Of a stretch of DNA of 13,791 nt, positions 13,621-13,791 are shown in pieces. The notes under the pieces are model-generated. The model searched no databases. It worked only from the letters and a program-made list of their open reading frames with translations, and had not been told where the DNA came from. Every line of letters starts with the position of its first letter. The stretch's first letter is position 1. This stretch comes from an uncultured Propionivibrio sp. (GTDB taxonomy: Bacteria; Pseudomonadota; Gammaproteobacteria; Burkholderiales; Rhodocyclaceae). The translations under genes and the position numbers were made by a program. Where the stretch lies: positions 1-13,791 of the forward strand of contig CALHZD010000078.1 in the NCBI GenBank assembly GCA_938040985.1, given 5' to 3'.

Positions 13621-13791
13621 GTTTTGTCTCCCTATCTTCTCTCTGTCAATATGTCTGCATGTTTCATCCTGATGTAGATCGTGTCCAAAATTTATCGGAG
13701 CAATATCGCCAACCCCTAATCATCCTTCGCCTTTCGTCCCTGATACGGAGAGGGGCTGGAATGAACGTTTAAGGCGGAAACGCTGCTCTCC
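13621..13791 (-). promoter_or_regulatory. Leader/promoter region of the receptor operon (partial)
   Basis: These 171 nt upstream of the receptor contain no gene and should hold at least part of the promoter of block 1. They include the ribosome site AGGGAGA (13627-13633), a GAT-CTAC-ATC dyad near 13670-13681 that is a poor FNR-like match, and a longer inverted repeat (13709-13759). I see no B12-box or other recognisable riboswitch core and no convincing -35/-10 pair. The region continues past the window edge. Confidence 0.4.
13709..13759 (-). repeat. Inverted repeat in the receptor leader (possible 9-bp RNA stem)
   Basis: On the minus strand CCAGCCCCT (13751-13759) can pair with AGGGGTTGG (13709-13717) over nine positions, eight Watson-Crick and one G-U, closing a 33-nt purine-rich loop. 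It lies about 90 nt before the receptor ATG. It could be a structured leader if transcription starts upstream of it; the start site is unknown. Confidence 0.3.

Noticed and set aside
13621..13791. Cobalamin riboswitch upstream of the receptor
   Set aside because: No B12 box or conserved core could be found in the 171 nt available; a riboswitch further upstream, beyond the window edge, cannot be excluded.

Overview
The window is a dense, single-direction locus: all ten recognisable genes lie on the minus strand, so transcription runs from the right end towards position 1. A TonB-dependent outer-membrane receptor and a lipoprotein binding protein show that the host is Gram-negative. The GC-rich base composition and protein style suggest a proteobacterium, possibly a betaproteobacterium of the Rhodocyclales kind, but that taxonomic guess is weak. 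No plus-strand genes, tRNAs, rRNAs, CRISPR arrays or insertion sequences were seen.

Block 1 (13620 down to 3198) is a tightly packed operon of eight genes joined by short overlaps (TGATG, ATGA, GTGA, TAATG) or, in one case, a 13-nt gap. In transcription order it encodes: a BtuB/heme-type TonB-dependent receptor; a CcsA-like and a ResB-like pair of heme-handling membrane proteins (System II cytochrome c biogenesis families); a periplasmic lipoprotein binding protein; a FecCD/BtuC-type permease; a BtuD/FepC-type ATPase with an unusual C-terminal extension of about 145 residues; a ChlD-type AAA+/VWA chelatase subunit; and a ChlI-type AAA+ chelatase subunit. The set would carry a ligand from the outer membrane to the cytoplasm and then deliver it to a metal-chelatase motor. 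The large tetrapyrrole-binding chelatase subunit (CobN/ChlH/HmuS class) is absent from the window.

A 327-nt gap (2871-3197) follows. It has no convincing gene but holds three inverted repeats, including a nested hairpin close to the next start codon, so it may be a regulatory region for block 2.

Block 2 (2870 down to 1) encodes a radical SAM/SPASM protein, an adenosylcobinamide amidohydrolase (CbiZ) with an unusually long C-terminus, and the start of an ABC ATPase of the ABC-2/DrrA type, cut by the window edge.

Taken together, the locus looks like a tetrapyrrole (corrinoid or heme) acquisition and remodelling system. CbiZ and the BtuCDF-like transporter point to corrinoids. The CcsA/ResB pair, and a histidine between the FRAP-like and NPNL-like boxes of the receptor, leave heme or another metalloporphyrin open. 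The combination of importer, heme-handling membrane pair, chelatase motor, radical SAM enzyme and CbiZ is the most notable thing here. Its actual substrate is inference, not shown by the sequence.
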